From NCBI GenBank assembly GCA_963696525.1, contig CAVOKO010000009.1, positions 1,426,001-1,490,000 on the forward strand: 64,000 nt of DNA, in the 5' to 3' direction. The position numbers were made by a program, and so were the translations under genes. The notes under the pieces were generated by a model. That model had not been told where the DNA came from, made no database searches, and saw nothing but the letters and a program-made list of their open reading frames with translations. Positions 9,531 to 18,262 of the stretch are shown piece after piece (position 1 is the first letter of the stretch; every line of letters starts with the position of its first letter). The stretch is from CAWBRT01 sp963696525. GTDB lineage: Bacteria > Acidobacteriota > Terriglobia > Terriglobales > Acidobacteriaceae.

Positions 9531-9815
9531 ATGACGCCACGTAAGCAAGACTTGAAAGCACTCCGCAACCTGATCGAACGAGCACACACGATTGTTTCCA
9601 CAACTCCCATGCCGGAAGGCCGCTCGGAAGCTGCTACCGCTCTCCTGAGTGCCGCCGTTCGCCTGGCCGATGAGCTGCTCATCATCAAACCCGCCGCTGT
9701 GCTTGGCAAAAAGGGCGGCAGCGAAACCGCTAAACGCGGTCCGGAATACTATGCTCAGATCGCCGGGATGCGAAAAACAAGGGCTGGCGGTAGACCCCGG
9801 AAAGAAACTGCTTAA
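9531..9815 (+). CDS. KGG-motif-like small passenger protein
   Basis: This 94-residue basic protein has an N-terminal helical part rich in Ala and Glu (IERAHTIVSTTPMPEGRSEA). Its C-terminus resembles a single stress-induced KGG motif (LGKKGGSETAKRG, then AGMRKTRAGGRPRK). Its function is unknown; KGG proteins are small, basic and often general-stress-induced. The start at 9531 (MTPRKQD) is chosen; an ATG six bases upstream in the same frame is possible. It lies inside the IS1-family element, just after the left inverted repeat, and is followed by a terminator-like hairpin. It is a passenger gene, not a transposition gene. Confidence 0.6.
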   Translation: MTPRKQDLKALRNLIERAHTIVSTTPMPEGRSEAATALLSAAVRLADELLIIKPAAVLGKKGGSETAKRGPEYYAQIAGMRKTRAGGRPRKETA

Positions 9816-9859
9816 TTCTCTCCCTGCAAGTAGATAGAATGGGCTGTTCTGGACAAAAG

Positions 9860-9886
9860 AAAGCCCGGCGCGATGGCCGGGACTTT
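9860..9886 (+). terminator. Terminator-like hairpin after the KGG-like gene
   Basis: AAAGCCCGGC pairs with GCCGGGACTTT (one bulged A) around a six-base loop, 45 bases after the stop at 9815. The following T tract is weak, so it may work in either direction or only partly. Confidence 0.55.
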
Positions 9887-9943
9887 GATTGGACCTAGAC
9901 ACGCCGATCATATCCCCACATCGCGCCCGAATGCAAGGGAGCG

Positions 9944-10741
9944 ATGGACTGCACTGATAGGCCCATTCTTGGGCTAAATACTGACGTAAACATCGAAAAG
10001 GCTCAGAACGAAGTTGACGCGCATTTCCGGCAACAGCTAGCCCGGAAACAGGAGGCAACGCCGGAAGCTATAGAGGCGTTCCGAAGGCAATTCCCTACGC
10101 ATATCCCTAAACGTCTTATGGATAAGACCCCAAAGGAATTGCTCCTGACTCTGGTTCGCTATGTACTTTGCCTCTTTGACGCTGAGGCGAAATCCTATCC
10201 GAATGATGCATGCCTGGAATATTGGCTAGAAATGCTGGCATCAAGAGTTTTTGTAAGGGCGATAACAACTGTAGAGAATCTAGAGGCCGAAGGCCGCGAC
10301 ATAGTGAGCCTAGCCCACCACGGCGTTACACAGAAACAGATGGTTGAAGTTATCCACGAAGCCTTGGACAAAAACATAAAGGCCCGTCTTTCACCGCCTA
10401 CCGCAAAGAAAGTCACGCAAGCTCCGCCACCGCCGACCGAAGTGGGCGGCGGAGGGGGATTTCAACCCACGCCAAAGGCCATTGAGAGCCCGAGTGCCCC
10501 AAAAGAGACGCCGGAAAAACCCAAGAGATTACGAGCTACGGTCCATTGCCCATCAGCCGCAAGAAAAATGGAAAAGTACATCAGTCAGAAGGGAATATCC
10601 CAGACCGATTTTGCGGGACACGCCCAGACTACCGATAGAACCCTGCGTACTTTCAGAAGTACCGGCAAGGTGCGACGGGATATATTCGCTAACATCGCAA
10701 AGGCTATGGGGACAACAAAAGACGATCTCCTAAAAGACTGA
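9944..10741 (+). CDS. Passenger protein with C-terminal lambda-repressor-like HTH
   Basis: This is a 265-residue protein with no recognised enzymatic domain. Residues 1-150 are helical and charged. Residues 150-190 form a Pro/Gly-rich linker (APPPPTEVGGGGG). The C-terminus (about 203-265) reads like an XRE-type helix-turn-helix: KMEKYISQKGISQTDFAGHA, then TLRTFRSTGKVRRDIFANIA and MGTTKDDLLKD. It probably binds DNA, perhaps as a regulator, and sits between the left end of the IS1-family element and the transposase gene. The start is the ATG at 9944. The frame is clean and full length. It could control the element or be unrelated cargo; I cannot name the gene. Confidence 0.6.
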   Translation: MDCTDRPILGLNTDVNIEKAQNEVDAHFRQQLARKQEATPEAIEAFRRQFPTHIPKRLMDKTPKELLLTLVRYVLCLFDAEAKSYPNDACLEYWLEMLASRVFVRAITTVENLEAEGRDIVSLAHHGVTQKQMVEVIHEALDKNIKARLSPPTAKKVTQAPPPPTEVGGGGGFQPTPKAIESPSAPKETPEKPKRLRATVHCPSAARKMEKYISQKGISQTDFAGHAQTTDRTLRTFRSTGKVRRDIFANIAKAMGTTKDDLLKD

Positions 10742-10965
10742 TAAATATGATTGTTACAAAGTTTTATTCCGATTACTTTCCGCTTACTTTCCGGTAAGGC
10801 CGCAGCTTACGCCCAGTTTCCGATTGCTTTCCAAAACATGTCCGAACACTTGTATATCGTGGCGTCTCGATCTGGGGGAATATGGGCACAGTGAAGGGAG
10901 GCGATATGACAAGAAACCGAGGGCCACCATGAGAAACAAAATCAAGTTAGAGGGCCGCGCAGAAA

Positions 10966-10998
10966 CCGCTAGGGGAGTGAGCCCCACTCCCTTAGCGG
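10966..10998. promoter_or_regulatory. Strong hairpin upstream of the transposase
   Basis: The 14-bp arms (10966-10979 and 10985-10998) are reverse complements except for one pair, around a five-base loop. It lies between the HTH gene and the transposase promoter. It could terminate read-through into the transposase or be a binding site; there is no clear T tract after it. Confidence 0.55.
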
Positions 10999-11038
10999 GA
11001 AAATAATAGCATTTCCCCACCATTTTCGCATTATTCCC

Positions 11039-11068
11039 TTGACAAACAACAAGCGCTTGCTGTATTCT
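11039..11068 (+). promoter_or_regulatory. Candidate sigma-70 promoter of the transposase
   Basis: TTGACA (11039-11044) is followed after 18 bases by TATTCT (11063-11068). The spacer contains AAGCGCTT, a palindrome. The transposase ATG at 11075 is only six bases further on, so the message would be leaderless or start at an internal ATG. Confidence 0.5.
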
Positions 11069-11074
11069 GTGTAC

Positions 11075-12046
11075 ATGATGCAGCAAGCAAATACGGACAA
11101 GACAATGACTTGCAAAGATTGCAACGCACAATGCCGCAAATTCGGGAAGCATCGCAACGGGCTTCAAAGATTCCGCTGCCCTGTGTGCGGGAAGACCTAC
11201 ACGGAAGATCACGAGCGGCTGTTCGGCTCCATGATCGTGCCCGAAGATAAAGGGCTGCTCGCCATTCAACTGCTCATCGAAGGAACTAGCATCCGCACCG
11301 CCGAACGGATCACCGGGCTGCATCGCGACACGATCATGCGGTTGTTGGTTCTTGCCGGCCAATCCTGCCTTGAACTGATGGACAAGCGGATGCGCGATCT
11401 GCACTGCAAAGACATTCAGTGCGACGAAATTTGGACCTTCGTTGGCAAGAAACAGCGCCGCGTGAGCAAGGACGATTCCGCCGAACTCGGGGACGCTTGG
11501 GTCTTCGTAGCCATCACAGGGGACAAATTGATCCCCTCTTTCACAGTCGGCAAGCGCAGCATGGCCACGACGAATGCCTTTGTTGGCGATCTGGCGAGCC
11601 GTCTGGCGAATCGCGTACAGCTTACGACGGACGGCTTCCGGTTTTACGTCGATGCCGTTGAAAAGCATTTTGGAGCCGATGTTGACTTTGGCCAAGTCGT
11701 AAAGCTGTATGGGGATTACGGGCAGCACGACGCTGCCGGGAGGTACTCCCCACAACCAATCGTGGAGGTTATATCCAAGGTTCGCCAAGGAAATCCCGAT
11801 CCAGAAAAAATGAGCACTTCGCACGTTGAGCGGCAGAATCTCACCATGCGGATGGCGATCCGCCGCATGACAAGGTTGACGAATGCTTTTTCCAAGAAGC
11901 TCGATAACCTAAAGGCCGCGTGTGCGCTGCATTTTGCCTATTACAATTTCTGCCGTGTGCATCAGTCGTTACGGGTCACGCCCGCGATGGAAGCAGGGAT
12001 CACGGATCACGTTTGGACGATTGCGGAACTGTTAGGCAAGGAATAA
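11075..12046 (+). CDS. IS1-family DDE transposase
   Basis: This 323-residue transposase catalyses cut or copy of the surrounding element. The N-terminus has a zinc ribbon with two CxxC pairs (MTCKDCNAQCRKFG and FRCPVCGKTY), followed by an HTH region. The catalytic acidic residues appear in IQCDEIWTFVGKK, in LTTDGFRFYVDA and in TSHVERQNLTMRMAIRR, the IS1-type DDE pattern. In classical IS1 these parts are split between InsA and InsB with frameshifting; here they form one continuous frame. The ATG at 11075 is chosen; 11105 (MTCKDC) is an alternative. The gene has no internal stops, so it may be functional. Confidence 0.88.
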   Translation: MMQQANTDKTMTCKDCNAQCRKFGKHRNGLQRFRCPVCGKTYTEDHERLFGSMIVPEDKGLLAIQLLIEGTSIRTAERITGLHRDTIMRLLVLAGQSCLELMDKRMRDLHCKDIQCDEIWTFVGKKQRRVSKDDSAELGDAWVFVAITGDKLIPSFTVGKRSMATTNAFVGDLASRLANRVQLTTDGFRFYVDAVEKHFGADVDFGQVVKLYGDYGQHDAAGRYSPQPIVEVISKVRQGNPDPEKMSTSHVERQNLTMRMAIRRMTRLTNAFSKKLDNLKAACALHFAYYNFCRVHQSLRVTPAMEAGITDHVWTIAELLGKE

Positions 12047-12287
12047 ACGCTTGCAAACGATTTGATCCTGATTTTGAGCAAAAAGGCGTGGACATGCGTA
12101 TCGGATTGGATATCGCGGCTCCGTTGAGCGAATCGTGCTAGTTTCCAATGATACAGATTGCGTTCCCGCGATGAAACACGGGCGCAAGGCCGGACTTCAA
12201 ATTGTCGTTGTCGAGCTTCCCAACAGCCAAGTGACCCCAGAACTGCTCATACATTCAGACTTCAAGCGCCCCGTTCAGTGGCCGTAA
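12047..12287 (+). pseudogene. Remnant of a NYN-domain (LabA/DUF88-type) protein
   Basis: Two pieces in different frames read like a NYN (PIN-like) nuclease domain. One is RFDPDFEQKGVDMRIGLDIA (about 12058-12117). The other is RIVLVSNDTDCVPAMKHG onward, ending at the TAA at 12285-12287. The acidic residues typical of NYN domains (VDMRIGLD and SNDTD) are visible. The N-terminus is missing, about ten residues between the pieces are lost, and the frame changes. It starts directly after the transposase stop, so this part of the IS1-family element's cargo has decayed. NYN proteins are usually RNA-processing or defence-associated nucleases. Confidence 0.7.
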
Positions 12288-12300
12288 TTGAGAACATCCG

Positions 12301-12465
12301 ATGACCCATTCTCTATGGACTGAAATAATACTGGGTGCCTGTGGCGGCTGGTGGCTGGGTGCCCTAACGCAAAAGCTTACCTCCGCAGAAAAGGAAATCA
12401 AAAAACTGCGGGCCGAAATCACTGAGATTCGCGCTGCCATTAGCAGTGGGCAATTGAGACGTTAG
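12301..12465 (+). CDS. Small membrane and coiled-coil protein (54 aa)
   Basis: A short frame starts at ATG 12301. It encodes a hydrophobic segment (WTEIILGACGGWWLGALT, about residues 6-23) and then a charged helical tail (EKEIKKLRAEITEIRAAI). This two-part form is common in tiny membrane-anchored proteins, but I do not recognise a family. It lies in the right part of the IS1-family element. Coding status rests only on composition and the clean frame; the ribosome binding site is weak. Confidence 0.35.
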   Translation: MTHSLWTEIILGACGGWWLGALTQKLTSAEKEIKKLRAEITEIRAAISSGQLRR

Positions 12466-12481
12466 CTTTTGAGGTTCTGTC

Positions 12482-12691
12482 ATGGACCTATCCGTCATTG
12501 CTTGGTGGATGTGGCTGCTTGCTGCCGCCTGTGCCCTTTTCTTAACTTGGCTTTCAAGTGAACGCCTGAATTGGCCAGACTCCATTTCGCAGTGCTTCCT
12601 CGTATCATCATTGGGCTCTTGGTGCTGTCAGTTTCATCCGATTCGTAAAATGGGTCTGGAGCTGGTGAAAAACCCTTCAACGCAAGTTTAG
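12482..12691 (+). CDS. Hypothetical small membrane protein at the right end of the element
   Basis: A 69-residue frame has a hydrophobic N-terminus (VIAWWMWLLAAACALFLTWL) and no known domain. It runs into the right inverted repeat and ends at 12691, nine bases before the element edge. That overlap makes it doubtful as a functional gene; the 3' part may simply be read-through of the terminal repeat. Confidence 0.25.
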   Translation: MDLSVIAWWMWLLAAACALFLTWLSSERLNWPDSISQCFLVSSLGSWCCQFHPIRKMGLELVKNPSTQV

Positions 12692-12700
12692 GACACTACC
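12677..12700 (-). repeat. Right terminal inverted repeat of the IS1-family element
   Basis: It is the reverse complement of 9455-9478 with a single mismatch. It is followed directly by the second CGCCCGCG copy (12701-12708). Confidence 0.9.
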
Positions 12701-12708
12701 CGCCCGCG
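12701..12708. repeat. Right copy of 8-bp target-site duplication
   Basis: CGCCCGCG follows the right inverted repeat and equals the copy at 9447-9454. Confidence 0.9.
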
Positions 12709-12730
12709 GTCGGACTTGACTAATATTCAT

Positions 12731-12746
12731 AAACATGCGAATGTTT
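12731..12746. promoter_or_regulatory. ArsR-type operator candidate
   Basis: AAACATGCGAATGTTT is an inverted repeat (AAACAT and ATGTTT arms) located 10 bases before the arsR-like start. It fits the autoregulatory operators of ArsR-family repressors. A possible -35 box TTGACT (12716-12721) lies just upstream. Confidence 0.6.
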
Positions 12747-12756
12747 GTAATTACGC

Positions 12757-13089
12757 ATGCCGGAACTTTCAAACTTTACGGCGGAGTTTTTTAAGGCCCT
12801 CTCCCATCCGTTGCGAGTCAAGGTCTTGGACACCCTGCGTGGCGGTGAAGTCGGCGTCAACGAACTCAGTGCCAGGCTGAAGGTCGAGCAGACCACTCTG
12901 TCGCAGCAGCTCGCTGTTCTCCGTAAGAGCAATATCGTGGTCGGTCGCAAAGAGGGGCAGAACGTTTACTATTCCGCAATAGATCCGGAAATCTTTCGTT
13001 TGCTAGATGTCGCCAGGCGGATTTTCAACAACCAGTTGATCGATGTTAGGGATCTTCTGGCGCAACTTAACCCCATAGCCGAGAAGTAA
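12757..13089 (+). CDS. ArsR/SmtB-family transcriptional regulator
   Basis: This 110-residue winged-helix repressor shows the family's core: AEFFKALSHPLRVKVLDTL (residues 6-25), the recognition helix in LSARLKVEQTTLSQQLAVLR, and the wing VGRKEGQNVYYSAID. No cysteine metal-binding motif (such as ELCVCDL) is present in helix 3, so it may sense something other than arsenite-type metals. It stands 115 bp upstream of the hydrogenase-like cluster in the same direction and is the likely local regulator. The inverted repeat at 12731-12746 is a plausible operator. The insertion element ends 56 bp upstream of the start, so it may have changed expression. Confidence 0.88.
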   Translation: MPELSNFTAEFFKALSHPLRVKVLDTLRGGEVGVNELSARLKVEQTTLSQQLAVLRKSNIVVGRKEGQNVYYSAIDPEIFRLLDVARRIFNNQLIDVRDLLAQLNPIAEK

Positions 13090-13204
13090 AGCTTCCGCTT
13101 TCCTCTCCAGAAAGGACGGAGGCCCAGCTTCACCGCGCACCCAAGCAGAGAACGCTACCGCACTGGCACGATCTCTGTTCACACGACTGGACTAACGCTG
13201 ATTG

Positions 13205-15178
13205 ATGACTGAAGTTTTGTTCAACTCGCTCCTGGTGGCATTGCTTGCTGTTCCCGCAGTAACTCTGGTTTCGGCTCGATGGAAAAAGGCGGCTTCTCTG
13301 CCCGCCCTATTGCTGCTTGGCGCTCTTCTGGCGGGTGCGTTCGCGGCGGTTCTGGCCCTGGGACGCGGGCACCATCTCAGCGTCGACCTCTCCTGGCTTG
13401 CGCCGTTTCCATTCATGCTGTCCATAGACCGTCTCAGCGCGTATTTTCTGCTGCTGATTTGTGTCGTCGGTGCCCCCGTCGTGCTGTTTTCGACCGCCTA
13501 CGTCGGGCGCCACTACAAAGGCCCGAGACGACACTGGCTATGGGCCCTGCTGTCGCTGTTTCTGCTTTCCATGGTAGTGGTCGTTACCGCTGCCACCGCC
13601 TTCGCTTTTCTCTTCGCCTGGGAGCTGATGACGCTGTTCTCGGCCGCTCTTGTGGTGATTGACGGAGATGACGGCGAGCGGCGCCGGAACATCTTTATCT
13701 ACTTGCTGATGATGCATGCGGGCGCGGCAGCCGTCGTGGGCGCTTTCTTGTGTTCCTGCCGCATTCGACGGGCCTCGATTTCGCCTCCCTGCGAGCGGGG
13801 GCTTTGCTCCTGCCGGCGGGAGCGCGCACTGCCATCTTCCTGCTGGGATTCATCGGCTTCGGAACCAAGGCTGGCATTGTCCCTTTGCATCTGTGGCTTC
13901 CCAAAGCTCATCCCATCGCGCCCAGTCCGGTCTCGGCCCTGATGTCGGGTGTCATGTTGAAGACGGCCGTGTATGGGTTTGTCCGCTTAGTTTTCGATCT
14001 CCTGGGAGTCGGGCCGGCATGGTGGGGATACCTGGTTCTGGTGGCTGGTGCGGTGTCGGGGCTGCTCGGAGTTCTATACGCCATCTCCGAACACGATCTG
14101 AAGCGTCTGCTGGCTTACCACAGCGTGGAGAATATCGGCATCATCTATCTGGGCTTGGGGGCGGCTATGGTCTTCGCCGCGCAGCATGCTCCGGCATGGG
14201 CCATGCTGGCGCTGATGGGCGCCCTGCTGCACTCGCTCAATCATGCTTTATTCAAGAGCCTGCTGTTCCTGGGCGCCGGCGCCATCGCGGATGCCGCTCA
14301 TACGCTCGATCTTGAAGAGCTTGGCGGCCTGTTCCAGCGTATGCGTGTGACCGGCACTGTCTTTCTCGTCGCTTGCTGCTCGATTGTGGGCTTGCCGTTG
14401 TTCAACGGCTTCGTCAGCGAGTGGCTTACCTTTCGCAGCTTCGTGGCCGGCGCGAACCTTGCCGAAGTGGCCCCGGCGGTTGTTCTGCCGCTAATGGCCG
14501 GAGTACTGGCGTTGATCGGTGGGTTGGCGGCCGCCTGCTTTGCCAAGGTGTACGGTGTCGCCTTTCTGGGCCGGCCCCGTAGTCTGGAAGCGGCTCACGC
14601 ATGCGAGGTCCCGTGGGCTATGCAAACCGGGATGGCCGTGCTGGCCGCGGCTTGTGTGGTTATCGGGATCGCGCCCGGAATCGTGTTGCGGCCGCTGGGC
14701 GACATCGTGCAGCAACTGATTCCTGGCGCTGCGCTGCCGGAAGCGGCCTTAACGGTGACTCGCGTGATCCCCTGGGTTGCCGCCGTTGTGGTCGGGGTTG
14801 TGCTGGTCTCCCGGCTCGTGCCGCGGATCTCCGCGCGTTACTCCTACTTGGGCGTGCGGACTGCCCGGTCTTGACAGCCGGATGCAATACACATCAACCT
14901 CGTTTTCCAAGCCGCTGCGCAAAGTCTTCTCGCAGGTCTACAAGCCCGATCGCACAGTCGAAATCCTGCCGGTCGATCAGCCATGCTTTCCCACGTCGAT
15001 AGCCTATCGCTCGGTGCGCACCACCTCTTTTGAGCGCTCGCTGTATCGTCCGGCGCTGGACGCAATCGTCGCGGCAGCCAACCGGCTGCGGCGGCTGCAG
15101 ACGGGAAACATCCAGGTGTACCTGCTCTATATGTTCCTGGCGCTGGTCGCTGTGCTGGTTTACATGAGGTTCGCATGA
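13205..15178 (+). pseudogene. hyfB: HyfB-like proton-pumping membrane subunit, frameshifted
   Basis: This is a homologue of HyfB/HycC, the NuoL/M-type antiporter-like subunit of group 4 hydrogenases and related complexes. It reads through three frames. Residues up to GAAAVVGAFL end near 13.75 kb; the next frame carries the core (GTKAGIVPLHLWLPKAHPIA, then HDLKRLLAYHSVENIG) to about 14.84 kb; the C-terminal domain (YTSTSFSKPLRKVF to LRRLQTGNIQVYLLY) is in the first frame again and ends at 15178. So there are two single-base frameshifts and no other damage. The Lys and His residues of the proton channel remain. The end overlaps the hyfC-like start. Confidence 0.85.
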
Positions 15179-16118
15179 CGTTTGCCATCGACTGTGCTGC
15201 AAGTGCTCGTGCTCGTCGGCGCCGCTCCGCTGTTGCGCGGGGTGATTGGGCGGATCAAGGCGCGCATTCAGAACCGCCGCGGCGCCAGCGTCTTTCGGCC
15301 CTATGCCGATCTGCGGAAGCTGTTTCGCAAAGAAGACCTGGTTCCGCCCACCGCTTCCCCGCTATTCCGGCTCTGCTCCGGTCGTCCTTTTCGCGGCCAC
15401 GGTGGCCGCTGCGGCATTCGTCCCAGTGCTGCACGCCTCCGCGCTGCTGGGCAATACCGGCGATTTCATCTTGCTGGTCTATCTGCTGGCGTTGGCGAGA
15501 TTCTTTCTGGTTCTGGGCGCGATGGACGGAGGCAGTTCGTTCGGCGGCATGGGAGCGAGCCGTGAAGCGCTGGTCTCGACACTGGCGGAAGCGCCACTGC
15601 TGCTTGGGCTGGTTGCGGTCGCGATCGTGGCGCACAGCACCAGCGTCGCTTCCATCGTTCGCTGGACAATTCGGCCGCGCACCTCTTTCAGCTTTCGCCC
15701 GTGCACGCCCTCGCCTTCGTCGCTCTGGCCCTGGTCGCCATCGCCGAGACCGGGCGCGTTCCCGTCGACAATCCCGACCACACACCTGGAGCTCACCATG
15801 ATTCACGAAGCCATGGTGCTGGAATACTCCGGACCGAGCCTCGCGCTGATCGAGTGGGCCAACGCCATCAAACTGAATCTCATGCTGGCGCTGTTGATTG
15901 CGCTCTTCGCTCCATGGGGCATTGCCGCCGGCGCTTCTTTATCCGCGCTGGCGGTCGCGGCTGTAGCCTACGTGCTCAAGATGGCGTTGCTGGCGATATC
16001 GCTGGCGGTGCTGGAAAGTAGCATGGCCAAGCTTCGCATGTACCTGGTGCCCGATTTTCTTGGCGTGGCATGCGCGCTCTCGATTCTGGCGGTGGTATTC
16101 ACTGCTTTGCGGAGGTAA
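15175..16118 (+). pseudogene. hyfC: HyfC/NuoH-like membrane subunit, several frameshifts
   Basis: This homologue of HyfC/HycD (NuoH family) anchors the hydrophilic arm to the membrane. The ATG at 15175 overlaps the hyfB stop. The protein then continues in another frame (VLQVLVLVGAAPLLRGVIGR, then RRGASVFRPYADLRKLFRKE), switches near 15.37 kb (VVLFAATVAAAAFVPVL), again near 15.66 kb (VHALAFVALALVAIAETGRV, then PVDNPD) and again near 15.78 kb (HLELTMIHEAMVLEYSG) to the stop. The family motifs ETGRVPVDNPDTHLE and MIHEAM are recognisable across the shifts. About four indels break a protein of otherwise normal length. Confidence 0.82.
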
Positions 16119-16121
16119 ACG

Positions 16122-16786
16122 ATGGGCTTGGTTGAATTCGCGGCGGCCAAGACGCTGGCGTCCTCCGCTGTCTTCTTGTTCATCACCGTGCTGCTGATCG
16201 CGGCCGCCAAGCGGACCTCCACCTGCATTATGTTATTCGCCGCGCAGTGCGCGGTGATCACCGTGCAGATCGTGGCCATGGCTTACCTGCATCGCTCCAC
16301 CGAGGCTCTGCGTGGTTGCCGTGCATGGTGTTGCTGGTGAAGGTGCTCGCGATCCCCTACGCGCTGCTGCGCATCCGTAACCGTCTCAACGTCCCCGCGG
16401 ACGTCAGCGCCTCCACCACGGCGGCGCAATCGGTCTTCATTGCCGCTGCCCTCATCCTGCTGGCCTTCGCGGTGGTTCAGCCTTACGCTCGCGCCTTCGC
16501 CCTCGACTCCGAGATGCTGGCCGCGGCCACGGCCCTCGTGCTCACCGGCGCATTTCTCATGGTCAGCCGGAAGAAGGCGCTGATGCAGGTGATCGGTCTG
16601 CTGGTACTGGAGAACGGAATCTTCCTGGCGGCGCTGACTACTACTTTCGGCATGCCGCTGGTGATTGAGATGGGCATTTTCTTCGACCTGTTGATGTGCG
16701 TGCTCCTGATGGGGGTATTTGTCTTTCGCATTCGCGACACCTTCGAGCATGTGGATGTCTCCAAGCTGCGGCGGTTGAGGGGCTGA
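16122..16786 (+). pseudogene. hyfE: HyfE-like membrane subunit, one frameshift
   Basis: HyfE is a NuoK-related small membrane subunit of hydrogenase-4-like complexes. The first 60 residues (MGLVEFAAAKTLASSAVFLF) read in one frame. After about 16.31 kb the rest (VLLVKVLAIPYALLRIRNRL to ENGIFLAALTTTFGMP and FFDLLMCVLLMGVFVFRIRD) reads in another. The joined protein has the expected length of roughly 220 residues and many transmembrane segments. It starts four bases after the hyfC-like stop and ends four bases before the hyfF-like start, so the operon order B-C-E-F is retained. Confidence 0.83.
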
Positions 16787-16790
16787 ACGC

Positions 16791-18262
16791 ATGACACTGT
16801 GGCTTCCGCTTCTGCTCCCGTTGCTTGGCGCATTCCTGGTGCTCGGCGTTCAAGAATCCGCGGCGCGGCCGTCCGTGTCGGCTCTCGGGCGTTGGAATCG
16901 CCGAGGTGCTGCTGCTCGGCAATTGCGCGTGGAAGCTGCGCTCCGCCGGCGTGCTGCAAGCAAGGACGATACCTGCGCGCCGACGGACTCACCTTGTTCT
17001 TCCTGATCAATCTCGGGCTCATCTTCGCCGTCGTCCTGGCGTACTCGGTAGGGTATCTGCGCCACATCCCCAAGGGGCGCTTCTCCTCGCCGCGCTGGTT
17101 TTACGCGCTGGTATTCCTGTTTCTCTTCACTATGGTAGCCGCCTACCTGTCGGCGAACCTGGGCATGCTCTGGATCGCCATCGAGGCCACCACGCTTGCC
17201 TCGGCATTGCTGGTGGGCTTCTACAACACCAAGGGCGCGGTCGAAGCCGGCTGGAAATACCTGATCGTCTGCACCGTAGGAATTGCCTTCGCGCTGTTCG
17301 GAACCATCGCTCTTTATCTGGCGGCCGTCCGTGGCGGGGTTCCGGCCGAGATGGCGCTCGATTGGGCGACGCTGATGACGGCGGCTCCCGGCATGACTGC
17401 CGCGCGGGAACTGCTGAAACTGGCCTTCGTTTTCGTCGCCGTCGGCTACGGCACCAAGATCGGCTTCGTGCCCATGCACAGTTGGCTGCCCGATGCGCAC
17501 GCCGAAGCGCCCGCTCCCATCAGCGCATTGCTTTCGGCGGTGCTGCTGAACTGTGCCATGTATGCCTTGCTGCGCCTGGACGCCATTACCTCGCACGCCA
17601 TCGGCGGCAGGCTTCAGTCACACGCTGCTGCTGGCCTTCGGCGGCCTGTCGTTGCTCGCCTGCCGCGTTCCTGATGATCGTGCAACGCGACCTGAAGCGC
17701 TTGCTGGCCTACAGCAGCATCGAGCATATGGGAATCGTCGCCCTTGGCGTTGGGCTTGGCGGCACCGCTCGGCCTCTTTGGCGCGCTGCTGCATGCCTTC
17801 AATCACTCGCTGGCCAAGACGCTGTTGTTCTTCACCACCGGCAACGTCCGCGAAACCTTCGGAACTCTGCGCATGGAACGCATTCGCGGCATGGGGCGCG
17901 CGCTGCCTTGCACCAGCGCCGTCCTGGTCGTGGGCGGGCTTGCGATCGTCGGCATGCCGCCGTTCGGTCTGTTTGTCAGCGAATTCGCCATTCTCATGTC
18001 CGCCTTTACCCAGTCCCATTACCTGCTGGCTCTGCTGATGCTGGTGGCAATTTCCGTCGTCTTCGGCGCGCTGCTCTACCACTTCCAGCGCATGCTGAGC
18101 GGCGAACCCCCAGAGTACCCAGCAAGCGCCAACCGTCCGAAACCGCTGGCTTCTGAAATTGCCGCGATGTGCATCTGCGGCGTTTGCCTGCTGATTCTTG
18201 GGCTGCGCATTCCCGCGCGTATTCACCTCGTGCTCCACGGAGCGATGGCGGTGCTGCAATGA
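16791..18262 (+). pseudogene. hyfF: HyfF-like antiporter-type subunit, multiple frameshifts
   Basis: This is a second NuoL/M-type subunit. The main intact stretch (about 16.97-17.61 kb) encodes LRADGLTLFFLINLGLIFAV through KIGFVPMHSWLPDAHAEAP, with the pump residues of the family. Other pieces are MTLWLPLLLPLLGAFLVLGV (16791 on), FSHTLLLAFGGLSLL (near 17.63 kb), MIVQRDLKRLLAYSSIEHMG (near 17.68 kb) and LFGALLHAFNHSLAKTLLFF onward to the stop at 18262. The pieces align end to end with no missing domain, so about five single-base changes account for the breaks. The stop overlaps the hyfG-like start (ATGA). Confidence 0.82.

Larger units (their letters stand above)
9455..12700 (+). mobile_element. 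IS1-family insertion element carrying passenger genes (3246 bp)
   Basis: The element is bounded by 24-bp terminal inverted repeats with one mismatch (9455-9478 and 12677-12700, starting GGTAGTGTCCTAAAC), flanked by an exact 8-bp duplication. It encodes one IS1-type DDE transposase (11075-12046). It also carries extra DNA on both sides: a KGG-like small protein, a 265-residue HTH protein, a decayed NYN-domain gene and two tiny membrane ORFs. At more than 3 kb it is much longer than a typical IS1 (about 0.8 kb), so it behaves like a transporter IS (tIS). It inserted about 50 bp upstream of the arsR-like gene that heads the Ehr cluster. The boundaries are directly visible; active mobility is inference. 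Confidence 0.9.

Noticed and set aside
10784..11824. 346-residue minus-strand open frame
   Set aside because: It lies entirely opposite the transposase, has no domain or ribosome binding site, and reflects G+C-rich third positions.
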